Assembly (NCBI RefSeq): GCF_028369135.1
Contig: NZ_JAPWHW010000009.1
Coordinates: 62,001 to 126,000, forward strand
DNA: 64,000 nt
Direction: 5' to 3'
Source: Roseovarius sp. ZX-A-9
Lineage (GTDB): Bacteria > Pseudomonadota > Alphaproteobacteria > Rhodobacterales > Rhodobacteraceae
Position 1 is the first letter of the stretch, and every line of letters starts with the position of its first letter. Under the pieces are notes generated by a model. That model saw nothing but the letters and a program-made list of their open reading frames with translations, ran no database searches and was not told the origin of the DNA. The position numbers and the translations under genes were made by a program. Positions 54,291 through 63,891 of the stretch are shown here, piece after piece.

Positions 54291-55258
54291 ATGCTGGCCT
54301 CCGCGTTCTCATTCAGCGGGTGAAAACAGGCCACGCCGTTCTCCAGCGGCGGCATCGCAGCGCGGCAGCCGTCATCCGCGCGGGCACAGCGTGGGTGGTA
54401 GGGGCAGCCCGAAGGCAGCGCCGTGATGGGCGGCATCGAGCCGGGGATCTGGTAGAGTTTCGAGCCGCGCTGCGCGTTCTGGGGCAGGGCCTTTAGCAGA
54501 CCGGCGGCATAAGGATGTTTCGGCGCCGCGATGATGTCGCGCGTGCGTCCTGTCTCGACGCATTTCCCGGCATACATGATCATCAGTCTTTCGGTGACTT
54601 CGGCCACGACACCTAGATCGTGGGTGATCAGGATCAGGGCCAGATCATTATCACGGCAAAGCTTGAGGATCAGCGCTATGATCTCGGCTTGGATCGTCAC
54701 ATCGAGCGCTGTCGTTGGTTCGTCTGCGATGATGATTTCGGGATCGGTCAGCAGGGCGATGGCAATGACAACACGCTGGCGCAACCCGCCGCTGAGTTCG
54801 TGGGGATAGGCATCCATGCGGCTTTCGGCCGAGGGGATGGCCACGAGTTTGAGTTTGTCCACGCAGCGCTGATGCGCTTCGCGGGTGCTGATCCGTTGGT
54901 GCGCCTTCAGCGTTTCGATCATCTGCGTGCCGATGGTAAGCACAGGGTTCAACGTTACCATCGGGTCTTGAAAAATCATCGAAATGCGATTGCCGCGTAT
55001 CGTGCGAATTTTACGCTCGGACATATCAAGTAGGTTTTCGCCATGGAACTTGATAGTGCCTTGGCTGACGCGCCCCGGCTCTGCGATCAGGTTCAGGATC
55101 GCGAAGGCGAGCATGGATTTGCCTGCACCGGATTCGCCCACTATGCCGATCCGTTCGCCCTTCTCCAGCGTCAGATCGATGCCGCGCAGCGCCTCGACCT
55201 CGTCTTTCTTGCCGCGCGGAAAGGCGACTCGCAGATCATGTATCTCCAGCATTGCCAT
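54287..55258 (-). CDS. Peptide-type ABC transporter, first ATP-binding protein (DppD/OppD-like)
   Basis: 323 residues. Walker [21 protein letters not shown], signature [20 protein letters not shown], Walker [15 protein letters not shown] and the family C-terminal segment [18 protein letters not shown]. It overlaps the upstream permease by 1 nt and the downstream ATPase by 4 nt. Together they drive the permease pair. Confidence 0.94.
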   Translation of the reverse strand: MAMLEIHDLRVAFPRGKKDEVEALRGIDLTLEKGERIGIVGESGAGKSMLAFAILNLIAEPGRVSQGTIKFHGENLLDMSERKIRTIRGNRISMIFQDPMVTLNPVLTIGTQMIETLKAHQRISTREAHQRCVDKLKLVAIPSAESRMDAYPHELSGGLRQRVVIAIALLTDPEIIIADEPTTALDVTIQAEIIALILKLCRDNDLALILITHDLGVVAEVTERLMIMYAGKCVETGRTRDIIAAPKHPYAAGLLKALPQNAQRGSKLYQIPGSMPPITALPSGCPYHPRCARADDGCRAAMPPLENGVACFHPLNENAEASI

Positions 55259-56166
55259 CAGTCATCTCCCCGGCGCAGTTTCGGGTTCAGCACATCACGT
55301 AGCCAGTCGCCCAGAAGGTTCAGCGCAAGGACCAGCGCGATCAGCACGAGGGCCGGATAGAGCGTGATCCAGTACTGGCCCGAGAAAATGAATTCGAACC
55401 CTGAGCGGATCAGCGACCCCAGCGAAGGACGGTCCACCGGCATGCCCAGACCAAGGAAGGACAGCGCTGCTTCCGTCATGATCGCCTCGGCCACCTGGAT
55501 GGTCGAGATCACCAGAACCGGCGTCAGCGTGTTGGGCAGGATGTGCTTCCACATCACCTTGCGCGCGGGCAGGCCGATCACGCGGGCGGCGTCCACGTAT
55601 TCCTTGTTCTTCTCGCCCAGCACCGAAGAGCGCACGGTCCGTGCGAATTTCGGCCATTCCGCGATGCCGATAATCAGGATCAGCATGATGATCGCATAGT
55701 CCGCGTAGACGTTGGCATCGAACGCCGCCTGAAACAGCGCCAGTGCGATGATGGCAATCATCAGTGTCGAGAGCGACATCTGGATATCCGCGAGCCGCAT
55801 CAGAAAGGCGTCGATCCAGCCGCCCTTGTAACCCGCGATCAGGCCCAGCGTGACGCCCAATATCCCCTGCACGACCACGGCACCGATACCAATCAGCAAC
55901 GATATGCCGGTGCCGTACATGATGGTGCTGAGCACGCCGCGCCCCTGCGCATCGGTGCCCAACAGGAACCGGTCGTCACCGCCCGGCATCCAGCTGGGGG
56001 GCATTTCGCTGTCCATGATATCGAGCTGCATCAGGTCATAGGGGTTTTGTGGTGCCAACAGAGGCGCAAAGACCGCCATCAGGACGAGGAGCAACAGCAC
56101 GATGCCGGCGCCAATGGCGACGGGATCGGACAGGAACCGGTTGAGAAAACCGCGCCATGTGATCAT
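55258..56166 (-). CDS. Peptide-type ABC transporter, second permease (DppC/OppC-like)
   Basis: 302 residues from ATG at 56166, which lies in an ATGA overlap with the first permease; a longer reading frame upstream falls inside that gene. Membrane segments are GAGIVLLLLVLMAVFAPLLA and later LIGIGAVVVQGILGVTLGLI, and the EAA loop is EYVDAARVIGLPARKVMWKH. The N-terminal LLAPQNPYDL and LLGTDAQGRGVLS are typical of DppC/OppC. Confidence 0.94.
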   Translation of the reverse strand: MITWRGFLNRFLSDPVAIGAGIVLLLLVLMAVFAPLLAPQNPYDLMQLDIMDSEMPPSWMPGGDDRFLLGTDAQGRGVLSTIMYGTGISLLIGIGAVVVQGILGVTLGLIAGYKGGWIDAFLMRLADIQMSLSTLMIAIIALALFQAAFDANVYADYAIIMLILIIGIAEWPKFARTVRSSVLGEKNKEYVDAARVIGLPARKVMWKHILPNTLTPVLVISTIQVAEAIMTEAALSFLGLGMPVDRPSLGSLIRSGFEFIFSGQYWITLYPALVLIALVLALNLLGDWLRDVLNPKLRRGDD

Positions 56167-57149
56167 GATTTGGCCCCCGGTAGTTTCACCATTGGATTGA
56201 TCAGCGTGTAGACGAAATCGACGATGGTGTTGACGACGACAAAGATCAGCCCAACCACGATGATGTAGGCGATGATCAGCGGGGTATCGACCCGGTTCAC
56301 CGCTTCGAGAAAGAGAAAGCCCATACCGGGCCACTGGAACACTGTCTCGGTCAGGATCGTGTAGGCGATCAGCGTGCCGATCATCAGCCCACCCACGGTC
56401 ACGACCGGCAGCAATGTGTTTCGGAAAGCGTGCACATAGCGCACGCGCGCCGTGCTGAGGCCTTTGGCCTTGGCAAAGCGGACGTAGTCGGTGCCCATCG
56501 CCTCCATCATCTCGGCCCGGATCAAGCGGATGAAGAGCGGCAGCATGATCGAACTGAGCGCGATGGAGGGCAGCAGAAGATGCGCCAGCCCGTCGCGGGT
56601 GAGAAAGCCGGTTTCCCAGCCCCAGGGCATTTCGTAGGTCTCACCTCGTCCGAAGGCGGGCAACCATTGCAGTTCGACCCCGAAAATCCACACCAGAAAA
56701 ATCGCCGTCAGGAAGACCGGGACCGATATGCCGATGATCGACCCGGTCATGATCGTCTTGGCGATCCATTTTTCGCGGTTGATGGCGCAGTAGATGCCGC
56801 CGGGGATCGACAGAGAGAGAAAGATGATGGTGGCTCCGAGCACCAGCTCGAACGTGGCGGGAAACTTGTCCATGATCACATCGAGCGCCGGGCGCTTGAA
56901 GAAGTAGGACGTCCCCAGATCGCCCTGCAGTGCGGCGCCCAGAAACCGGGCGTATTGCACGAAAAAGGGATCGTTGAGGCCAATCTCGTCGCGCAGGGCC
57001 TGACGCTCTGCTTCGGAAACGGACTGCCCCACAAGCTCGCGCAGGGGATCGCCGAGATTGCCCTGAATGGAAAACCCGATCAGCGAGATGACGAACATCA
57101 CGATCACGGCCTGAAGTGCGCGGCGGATGAGGAATGCGATGATATGCAT
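56163..57149 (-). CDS. Peptide-type ABC transporter, first permease (DppB/OppB-like)
   Basis: 328 residues, six membrane segments. The family N-terminus FLIRRALQAVIVMFVISLIG, the conserved GNLGDPLRELVG, and the EAA loop YVRFAKAKGLSTARVRYVHA are present. It follows the binding-protein gene after 113 nt that contains a strong hairpin, and overlaps the second permease by 4 nt. Confidence 0.94.
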   Translation of the reverse strand: MHIIAFLIRRALQAVIVMFVISLIGFSIQGNLGDPLRELVGQSVSEAERQALRDEIGLNDPFFVQYARFLGAALQGDLGTSYFFKRPALDVIMDKFPATFELVLGATIIFLSLSIPGGIYCAINREKWIAKTIMTGSIIGISVPVFLTAIFLVWIFGVELQWLPAFGRGETYEMPWGWETGFLTRDGLAHLLLPSIALSSIMLPLFIRLIRAEMMEAMGTDYVRFAKAKGLSTARVRYVHAFRNTLLPVVTVGGLMIGTLIAYTILTETVFQWPGMGFLFLEAVNRVDTPLIIAYIIVVGLIFVVVNTIVDFVYTLINPMVKLPGAKS

Positions 57150-57222
57150 GGGGGCAAGGCTCTCTGGCGGTTGCTGGAGACGGTATCACGCGCCGGGTCA
57201 GGCCCCGGGCCGGGATAGGGAA

Positions 57223-57247
57223 GGCGGGCCGGATGTACCGGCCCGCC
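57223..57247 (-). terminator. Strong hairpin between the binding protein and permease genes
   Basis: A perfect 10-bp stem GGCGGGCCGG / CCGGCCCGCC with a 5-nt loop lies 15 nt after the binding-protein stop on the minus strand and is followed by TTCCCTAT. Such hairpins between ABC binding protein and permease genes often protect the first cistron and reduce read-through, giving an excess of binding protein. Partial terminator or RNA stabiliser. Confidence 0.75.
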
Positions 57248-57262
57248 CGTATTGGCTGTCGC

Positions 57263-58801
57263 TTACTCGCTGATCACCAGATCACCGAGATAGGGGAAGT
57301 TCATCACGTTAAGAACGGGCTCGATGTCCACGCCTTTGCGCGCGGCCCATGCAAGGTCCTGCCAGTGCAGCGGCACGAAAGCGGCCTCGTCGTAGAGGAT
57401 TTTTTCGATTTCCTGCAGGTCCTTGGCACGCTTCGCCTCGTCCGTCTCGGTGAGCGATGCAACGGTCATCGCGTCCACTGTCGCGTTCGAGTAACCGCCC
57501 GAGTTGTACTGACCACGACCGGTTTCGGTGTCCGGCGTCATGTTGAGGAATTCAAAGAAGTTGGCCGAATCCTCGGTGTCCGAATGCCAGCCGATCATCA
57601 TGATGTCCGCTGCGCGTTCGTCGTATTTGGGCCAGTATTGCGCCTTGGGCATCGTGGTCAGGTCGATCTTGACGTTGATCTTGGCCAGCATTGCCGCCGC
57701 CGCTTCACAGATTTTGAAATCGTTCACGTAGCGGTTGTTGGGGCACATCATCGTTGCCGAGAACCCGTCGGGGAAGCTCGACTCGGCCATCAGCGCCTGC
57801 GCCTTGGCAAGATCGAAGCGCGGCTTGAGATCCGGGTTATGCCCCAGGTAACCTGCGGGCGAATTCTGTGCCGCAGTGGTGCCGAAGCCCTTCATGATCT
57901 TGTCGACGATGCCCTGGTTGTTGATGGCATGCACGATCGCCTGGCGTACCTTCATGTCGGCCAGCGCCGGGTTGCGGTTACCGTTGAGTTGCAGCGTGAT
58001 GATGCGCGTGCCGCTCATGGTGACAAGGTTGGTATTGGGGTCGTTCTTGATCCGCTCCAGATCGGTCGGCGGCACCGGTGCGATGAAATCGACGTCACCG
58101 GCCAGAAGGGCGGCAACGCGGGTCGGCGCTTCCTTGATCGGCGTCAGTACCGCGGTCTGCACGTTGCCGGGGCTGTTCGTGTCCCAGTAGTCCGGGTTGC
58201 GCTCGAATACGACCTTCACACCCTGCTCGCGCGAGGAGATGGTGAAGGGGCCGGTGCCCGAGATCGTCTTGGAAGCGAAACTGTCGCCGTGCTTGACGAT
58301 TTCAGCGCCACCCTCTTCGTAGAACTTGCTGTCCATCGGAAAGACGTAGGTGGCGGTGTGCAGCATCAGCGGGCTCGGGCCGTCGGTTTTGACCTCGATG
58401 GTGTAATCGTCCACCGCGGTGACCGAAGTCCAGCCGGCAAAGATGCCCTTGAAATCCGGAGAGGCTTTCAGGCGGTCGATGGTCCAGACTACATCGGCGG
58501 AGGTCATCGCGTTGCCCGAATGGAACTTCACGCCTTCGCGCAGTTTGAAGCGCATCGTGGTGTCGTCCACGCGTTCCCAGCCTTCGGCAAGGCGACCGTC
58601 AAAGCCGAGATCCTTGTTCCAGCGCACCAGCGGGTCAAAGACCATGTGGCTGAGTTGAAGCGTGCCGCCCGAAAGCTGCTCATGCGGGTCAAGCGAAACC
58701 GGGTCGGCGTCGTAGGCGAAATTCAGCGTCTGCGCTGACGCAAGGCCCGTAGCACCCAGCAGAATCGCGGTGGCTGTGGCAATGTGTCGTAGTGTTTTCA
58801 T
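57263..58801 (-). CDS. Peptide-type ABC transporter, periplasmic binding protein (family 5)
   Basis: 512 residues from ATG at 58801, with AGGGAG 9 nt upstream; the longer reading frame upstream has no ribosome site. A signal peptide (TLRHIATATAILLGATGLAS) leads to the family 5 fold: LNFAYDADPVSLDPHEQLSG, RLAEGWERVDDTTMRFKLRE, GVKFHSGNAMTSADVVW and the later ADIMMIGWHSDTEDSANFFE. Ligands in this family include dipeptides, oligopeptides, glutathione and opines; the specific one cannot be told here. First gene of the five-gene operon. Confidence 0.93.
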   Translation of the reverse strand: MKTLRHIATATAILLGATGLASAQTLNFAYDADPVSLDPHEQLSGGTLQLSHMVFDPLVRWNKDLGFDGRLAEGWERVDDTTMRFKLREGVKFHSGNAMTSADVVWTIDRLKASPDFKGIFAGWTSVTAVDDYTIEVKTDGPSPLMLHTATYVFPMDSKFYEEGGAEIVKHGDSFASKTISGTGPFTISSREQGVKVVFERNPDYWDTNSPGNVQTAVLTPIKEAPTRVAALLAGDVDFIAPVPPTDLERIKNDPNTNLVTMSGTRIITLQLNGNRNPALADMKVRQAIVHAINNQGIVDKIMKGFGTTAAQNSPAGYLGHNPDLKPRFDLAKAQALMAESSFPDGFSATMMCPNNRYVNDFKICEAAAAMLAKINVKIDLTTMPKAQYWPKYDERAADIMMIGWHSDTEDSANFFEFLNMTPDTETGRGQYNSGGYSNATVDAMTVASLTETDEAKRAKDLQEIEKILYDEAAFVPLHWQDLAWAARKGVDIEPVLNVMNFPYLGDLVISE

Positions 58802-59119
58802 GAGGTATCTCCCTGATTTACGCGGCACTTTCGCGCACCGTCGGCGCGCGATGGCTCGTGCACGAGCGTACGGTAGCCACGAACGCGGGTTGGTGTAAAG
58901 GTCAGCTTCCGCAAGGTCAGTGTGGCTGCTCGCGCTAAATGGCAAGATGGCCACGCGGCGCATACCGAATTCTCGTGGCTCCGGAAAGCCACTCGCTCGG
59001 CGGAGTCCGTAGATATTGACCCTCGGGCGGCGGCGGAATACTGATCAAATCTGTCAGAAATGGCGCGCCGGTTTTACCGTGGCGCACCGGAGAGCAGAGA
59101 CCGGGAAAGGATCGCAGCA
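58802..59119. other. Divergent intergenic region between the peptide ABC operon and the iron-type permease
   Basis: 318 bp with no convincing gene. It contains a 14-bp perfect palindrome (58854-58867) and must hold the promoter of the minus-strand binding-protein gene. The right part leads into AAAGGA ahead of the permease start at 59120. Confidence 0.5.
58854..58867. promoter_or_regulatory. Perfect palindrome GCTCGTGCACGAGC, candidate operator
   Basis: A 14-bp perfect palindrome lies 53 bp upstream of the binding-protein start codon, in a position suited to a repressor or activator site. No regulator gene lies next to it. The motif does not match a binding site I can name. Confidence 0.4.
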
Positions 59120-60796
59120 ATGACGGAACGGTTGATCTACCGGCTGGCCTGGGTCGTTGCCGCGCTCTGCGTTGCGCCGATCATCGCGGCGACCATTGCG
59201 GCCCTGTCGGGGGATCTGCAGACGTGGCGCGATATCCTGGCTTCGGTCCTGCCGCGCTACACTTGGGTTACGCTGGTTCTGGTGACCATCGTCGGCAGTG
59301 GTGCGGCGGTGATCGGGACCGGCACGGCTTGGCTGGTCACGGTCTACCGCTTTCCTGGCGTGCGCTGGCTGGAGATCGCGCTGGCATTGCCGCTGGCCTT
59401 TCCGGCCTATGTGTTGGCTTATGCCTATACGTCGCTGCTGGACCACCCGGGCCCGGTGCAGACGCTGTTGCGCGACGTCACTGGCTGGGGGCCGCGCGAC
59501 TATTGGTTCCCGGAAATACGCAGCATCGGTGGGGCCGCGATGATGCTGGTCATCGTGTTCTACCCTTATGTCTATCTGCTGGCACGGGCGTCGTTCCGGC
59601 AGCAAAGCTCGAACGCGTTCCTGGTGGCGCGCACGCTGGGGCGCACGCCCGGTGCCGCGTTCTGGCGGGTGGCGTTGCCGATGGCGCGGCCCGCGATCGT
59701 GGGCGGGACGCTTTTGGTGATCATGGAGACGATCGCCGATTACGGCACGGTCGCCTTCTTCAACGTGCAGACCTTTGCGACCGGCATTTACCAGGCGTGG
59801 TTTTCGCTGGGCGATCGCGCGGCGGCGGCACAATTGTCGCTGTGCCTGCTCAGCTTTGCGCTGTTGCTGGCCGGGCTGGAGCGCGCGCAGCGCGGGCGGG
59901 TACGTACCGCGGGCCGGGGCGGTGCGCGGTTCGAGGCGCTGGCCAAGCCTCGATTGACCGGCGTTCGTGCCTGGGGCGCAAGCGCGCTCTGCCTGGTGCC
60001 GGTGCTGCTGGGATTCGTGATCCCTGTCATCATGCTGGGGATGATGGCTATCGGATCGGGGCAGAGCCTGCTCGACCCGCGTTATCTGTCGCTGATGTCG
60101 AACTCGGTGTTGCTGGCTGGCGTGGCGTCGGTGCTGACCGTTGTGGGCGCGATCCTGATCGGGTTCCGCGCGCGCACCAGACCGGGCCGCACCTCGCGTG
60201 GGCTGCTGATCGGGGCGGGCCTGGGCTATGCGGTGCCGGGCGGCGTGATCGCGGTGGGGCTGATGGTGCCGCTGGCGGCATTGGACAACCTGATCGACAG
60301 TGTGATGGAGGCGCAGTTCGGCATCGATACCGGGTTGTTGATCACCGGGTCGATCTGGCTGATGGTGATGGCTTACATGGCGCGGTTCATGGCCGCTGCG
60401 CTCAACGCCTATGACAGCGGCATGGCGACCGTTCCCCGGCACTACGATGCCATCGCGCAGTCATTGGGGCAGGGCGCGCCAAAACTGTTGTGGCGTGTGC
60501 ATCTGCCGGTGGCACGCACGTCGGTGCTGACCGCGCTGTTGATCGTTTTTGTCGATGTTATGAAGGAATTGCCCGCGACGCTGATCCTGCATCCGTTCAA
60601 TTTCCAGACACTTGCCGTACAGGCGCACCGGTTGGCCTCGGACGAGCGGTTGGCCGAAGCGGCCGTGCCGTCGCTGGCGCTGGTCGCGTTCGGACTGGTG
60701 CCGGTGGTGCTGTTGTGCCGTACCATTGGCCGCGAAAGCGCCGAGCCAGGTCGCGGCGCCGGGAAGCAGCGGCAAGGCGCTTTGCCTTTGCACTGA
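59120..60796 (+). CDS. Iron(III)-type ABC transporter permease (FbpB/AfuB-like), no partner genes nearby
   Basis: 558 residues, two homologous halves with about twelve membrane segments in total, as in FbpB/AfuB permeases. ATG at 59120 follows AAAGGA by 9 nt. The first-half EAA loop is FLVARTLGRTPGAAFWRVAL and the second-half equivalent is YDAIAQSLGQGAPKLLWRVH; VDVMKELPATLILHPFNFQT is characteristic. Neither a binding protein nor an ATPase gene of this class lies in the neighbourhood; the upstream genes are the divergent peptide system. Partner genes would have to be elsewhere. Confidence 0.9.
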   Translation: MTERLIYRLAWVVAALCVAPIIAATIAALSGDLQTWRDILASVLPRYTWVTLVLVTIVGSGAAVIGTGTAWLVTVYRFPGVRWLEIALALPLAFPAYVLAYAYTSLLDHPGPVQTLLRDVTGWGPRDYWFPEIRSIGGAAMMLVIVFYPYVYLLARASFRQQSSNAFLVARTLGRTPGAAFWRVALPMARPAIVGGTLLVIMETIADYGTVAFFNVQTFATGIYQAWFSLGDRAAAAQLSLCLLSFALLLAGLERAQRGRVRTAGRGGARFEALAKPRLTGVRAWGASALCLVPVLLGFVIPVIMLGMMAIGSGQSLLDPRYLSLMSNSVLLAGVASVLTVVGAILIGFRARTRPGRTSRGLLIGAGLGYAVPGGVIAVGLMVPLAALDNLIDSVMEAQFGIDTGLLITGSIWLMVMAYMARFMAAALNAYDSGMATVPRHYDAIAQSLGQGAPKLLWRVHLPVARTSVLTALLIVFVDVMKELPATLILHPFNFQTLAVQAHRLASDERLAEAAVPSLALVAFGLVPVVLLCRTIGRESAEPGRGAGKQRQGALPLH

Positions 60797-60871
60797 GCGC
60801 GCCCCGGTCGCGCAAGGGGCTCGGACTGTATCGACGTGGATTCCGGGTGCGGATATGATTACAAACAAGAA

Positions 60872-61312
60872 ATGAAGAATTTTAGGTTCTCGAAACTGGT
60901 TATCTTCCTGTTGGCTGGATTGAGCCTGTCGTCTCCTGCGCTGTCGCAGGAAGCCAGTGAGCGCCTGTGCGCAGCATCGCTGTCGGACCTATCTTGGGTG
61001 CTTCATGATGAGGGGCAGTATCCTCGGTTGAATTCCGATCGCTCTGGCAAGGCATTGCATGGATTGCAGTGTCGTGAAGTCGAAATAATTGCCTGGTTCC
61101 GGGCAAACGCTTGGACGTACCGGAAATCTGTTTCTCCTAGCGGCGAGGTATTCGGCCACGGGGCGCGAAGTTACCGGGCCGATCGAAGTCTGGTATTTTG
61201 CCTCCCGCGCCGGTTTCCATTTCGGTGGCTCACAAATGGATGCATTGCGCAGGCCAGCGTCTCGTTGTTCGACGGGCAGATCACTCAATTGACCGCAGGG
61301 CCAGCGATCTAG
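60872..61312 (+). CDS. Small secreted protein of unknown function
   Basis: 146 residues from ATG at 60872. A signal peptide (KNFRFSKLVIFLLAGLSLSS, cleavage after PALSQ) leads to a mature part of about 120 residues with four Cys (ERLCAAS, GLQCREV, VFCLPRR, NGCIAQ), which could make two disulfides. No known domain recognised. The region is more AT-rich than its surroundings and codon use looks different (many A/T third positions), which suggests recent arrival or weak selection. It starts 75 nt after the permease stop. Confidence 0.6.
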   Translation: MKNFRFSKLVIFLLAGLSLSSPALSQEASERLCAASLSDLSWVLHDEGQYPRLNSDRSGKALHGLQCREVEIIAWFRANAWTYRKSVSPSGEVFGHGARSYRADRSLVFCLPRRFPFRWLTNGCIAQASVSLFDGQITQLTAGPAI

Positions 61313-61708
61313 GCATATCAGGCGGGCGGTTGCAAATGCCACGCGAAAGCCTTTTTTACAAACTAGAGCAGGTATTGGTCCGGCCGGTTTCAGATCGCAA
61401 ACAATCGCAGTGGGGCGTATCGCTGTCCCGATGATACCGGCAGCCTTGCCGCTCCCGAAGGAAATTTCGCCCCGCACGCTCCGATCAATTGCGAATCCGT
61501 CCGCGCCTACGAGCCCAAGGTGGTCGCCTTTCTCGATTGGGTTTTCTGAGCACGCGATGCGTGAATATCTGCCGCAAGAGGCGCGCCAGCACGTCGCGTA
61601 ATAGGGGCAAAACGTTTCGCCTCCCCTTGCAGCGCCTTGGGCGCGCTACTAAGACTCCATTAGGACTTGATCCGGTAAGGATCGGACACATTCAGCAGGC
61701 AGGCAGAT
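61313..61708 (+). pseudogene. Intergenic stretch with a possible gene remnant (61367-61549)
   Basis: A 396-bp gap before clpP. From 61367 to 61549 one frame is open for 60 codons after a TAG and ends in TGA; its translation ends with NCESVRAYEPKVVAFLDWVF, which looks like a genuine protein C-terminus, with two Cys, but there is no start codon in frame. This may be the tail of a degraded exported protein. The remainder holds the clpP promoter region. I cannot name a parent family. Confidence 0.35.
61636..61662 (+). promoter_or_regulatory. Candidate heat-shock (RpoH-type) promoter of clpP
   Basis: CTTGGG at 61636-61641 and CCATTA at 61657-61662 are separated by 15 bp, resembling the CTTG ... 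CCAT pattern of RpoH promoters. It lies 46 bp upstream of the clpP start, which suits a heat-shock-induced protease. The match is incomplete. Confidence 0.3.
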
Positions 61709-62338
61709 ATGACAGACCCAATGGACACCTACATGAACACCCTCGTGCCGATGGTGGTCGAACAGACCAGCCGTGGCGAGCGAGCCTATGACATCTTCTC
61801 GCGGCTCCTGAAGGAGCGGATCATTTTCCTCAGCGGTCCGGTGCATGACGGTATGTCCAGCCTGATCGTGGCGCAGCTTTTGCACCTGGAGGCGGAAAAC
61901 CCCAGCAAAGAAATCAGCATGTATATCAACAGCCCCGGTGGCGTCGTCACCAGCGGTTTGTCGATCTACGACACGATGCAGTATATCCGGCCAAAGGTGT
62001 CGACGCTGGTGATCGGGCAGGCGGCCTCGATGGGATCGCTCTTGCTGACAGCGGGCGCGCCGGGCATGCGCTTTTCGCTGCCCAACAGCCGCATCATGGT
62101 GCACCAGCCCTCGGGCGGGTATCAGGGGCAGGCGACGGATATCATGATCCACGCCGAAGAAACGCTGAAATTGAAGAAGCGCCTCAACGAGATCTACGTC
62201 AAACATACCGGCCAGACCCTGAAAAAGGTCGAGGAGGCGCTGGAGCGCGATAATTTCATGTCACCGGAAGACGCGAAGTCTTGGGGTCTGATCGATGAAA
62301 TCGTCGAGAGCCGGGCCAAGCCGGATGGCGAAGATTGA
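61709..62338 (+). CDS. clpP: ATP-dependent Clp protease proteolytic subunit
   Basis: 209 residues. The catalytic triad is Ser107 in [15 protein letters not shown], His132 in [12 protein letters not shown] and Asp181 in LERDNFMS. The N-terminus [20 protein letters not shown] is the processed leader and axial loop region. ClpP rings degrade proteins unfolded by ClpX or ClpA. ClpX is encoded 155 nt downstream. Confidence 0.97.
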   Translation: MTDPMDTYMNTLVPMVVEQTSRGERAYDIFSRLLKERIIFLSGPVHDGMSSLIVAQLLHLEAENPSKEISMYINSPGGVVTSGLSIYDTMQYIRPKVSTLVIGQAASMGSLLLTAGAPGMRFSLPNSRIMVHQPSGGYQGQATDIMIHAEETLKLKKRLNEIYVKHTGQTLKKVEEALERDNFMSPEDAKSWGLIDEIVESRAKPDGED

Positions 62339-62493
62339 TACATCACCTAGGCGATTCGCCGGGTCGCCCATTTTACGATTGTGACTGCTGGGTGCCTGTC
62401 CTAAGCTGGTCGCGAACAATGCCGTCTTGCTCCGGCGACCGGCCCGCAAAGGGTCGATCCATACGGGGCGGCGCAGCGTCCGAAAGGTAGATT

Positions 62494-63759
62494 ATGTCGA
62501 ATAGTTCTGGCAGCGACAGCAAGAACACCCTCTATTGCAGCTTCTGCGGCAAGAGCCAGCACGAAGTACGCAAACTGATCGCGGGCCCGACTGTGTTCAT
62601 CTGCGACGAGTGTGTTGAACTTTGCATGGACATCATTCGCGAAGAAACGCGCAGCGCGGGCCTGAAATCCTCCGACGGCGTGCCAGCGCCTCGCGATATC
62701 TGCGATGTGCTGGATGACTACGTGATCGGTCAGGCGATGGCCAAGCGCGTGCTTTCTGTCGCGGTTCACAACCACTACAAACGCCTCGACCACTCCGGCA
62801 AGGGCGGCGATATCGAGCTGCAGAAATCCAACATCCTGCTGATCGGCCCAACGGGCTGCGGCAAGACGCTGTTGGCCCAGACGCTGGCGCGAATCCTTGA
62901 TGTACCGTTTACCATGGCTGACGCCACGACACTGACCGAGGCCGGTTATGTTGGTGAGGATGTCGAGAACATCATCCTCAAACTGCTGCAATCGTCCGAG
63001 TACAACGTGGAACGCGCGCAGCGCGGCATCGTCTATATCGACGAGGTCGACAAGATCACGCGCAAATCCGAAAATCCCTCGATCACCCGCGACGTGTCGG
63101 GCGAGGGCGTGCAGCAAGCGCTGCTCAAGCTGATGGAAGGCACCGTGGCTGCGGTGCCACCGCAGGGCGGGCGCAAGCATCCGCAGCAGGAATTCTTGCA
63201 GGTCGACACGACCAACATCCTGTTCATCTGTGGCGGTGCGTTCGCCGGTCTGGACAAGATCATCTCGGCGCGCGGAAAAGGCAGTGCGATGGGCTTTGGC
63301 GCCGATGTGCGCGACAAGGACGACCGTGGTGTCGGCGAAGTGTTCAAGGACCTCGAGCCCGAAGATCTGTTGAAATTCGGGCTTATCCCTGAATTTGTCG
63401 GCCGTCTGCCGGTGATCGCGACGCTTGAGGATCTGGACGAGGATGCTCTGGTCACGATCCTGACCCAGCCCAAGAACGCGCTGGTCAAGCAGTACCAGCG
63501 TCTGTTCGAACTGGAAGATGCGCAGCTCAGCTTTACCGACGATGCTCTTACGGCCATCGCCAAGCGCGCGATTCAGCGCAAGACAGGCGCACGCGGTTTG
63601 CGTTCGATCCTCGAAGATATCCTGCTGAATACGATGTTCGAGCTGCCCAGCATGGACAACGTCGAAGAGGTCGTGGTCAATGAAGAGGCGGTGAATTCCG
63701 ACGCGGCGCCGCTGATGATCTTTGCGGATGCCAAGAAGGAAGAAGCCAGCGCTGGCTAA
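62494..63759 (+). CDS. clpX: ATP-dependent Clp protease ATP-binding subunit ClpX
   Basis: 421 residues. The N-terminal zinc-binding domain has Cys15, Cys18, Cys37 and Cys40 (LYCSFCGK and FICDECVE). Walker A is GPTGCGKT (118-125), the pore loop GYVGEDVE (151-158), Walker [11 protein letters not shown] (179-188). The region ending [20 protein letters not shown] and the IGF-loop-like stretch near FSADVRD-type residues are of normal length. Recognises tagged and specific substrates and feeds them to ClpP. A strong terminator follows. Confidence 0.97.
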   Translation: MSNSSGSDSKNTLYCSFCGKSQHEVRKLIAGPTVFICDECVELCMDIIREETRSAGLKSSDGVPAPRDICDVLDDYVIGQAMAKRVLSVAVHNHYKRLDHSGKGGDIELQKSNILLIGPTGCGKTLLAQTLARILDVPFTMADATTLTEAGYVGEDVENIILKLLQSSEYNVERAQRGIVYIDEVDKITRKSENPSITRDVSGEGVQQALLKLMEGTVAAVPPQGGRKHPQQEFLQVDTTNILFICGGAFAGLDKIISARGKGSAMGFGADVRDKDDRGVGEVFKDLEPEDLLKFGLIPEFVGRLPVIATLEDLDEDALVTILTQPKNALVKQYQRLFELEDAQLSFTDDALTAIAKRAIQRKTGARGLRSILEDILLNTMFELPSMDNVEEVVVNEEAVNSDAAPLMIFADAKKEEASAG

Positions 63760-63791
63760 TGCGCGCTGCTGTTGCTCACAATAAGCCAAAC

Positions 63792-63824
63792 AAGGCGCAT
63801 CCGTACCGGATGCGCCTTTTCCTT
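63792..63824 (+). terminator. Rho-independent terminator after clpX
   Basis: A perfect 12-bp stem AAGGCGCATCCG / CGGATGCGCCTT with a 3-nt loop, followed by TTCCTTT, 32 nt after the clpX stop. Confidence 0.93.
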
Positions 63825-63891
63825 TCGCCTCACCACTGGACCTTTGAGCGTGGATACGCCATATCTGAGGCAACGCATCCCGGAGGACCTT

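Noticed and set aside
59054..60442. Minus-strand open frame of about 462 codons
   Set aside because: Antisense to the iron-type permease; composition not protein-like.
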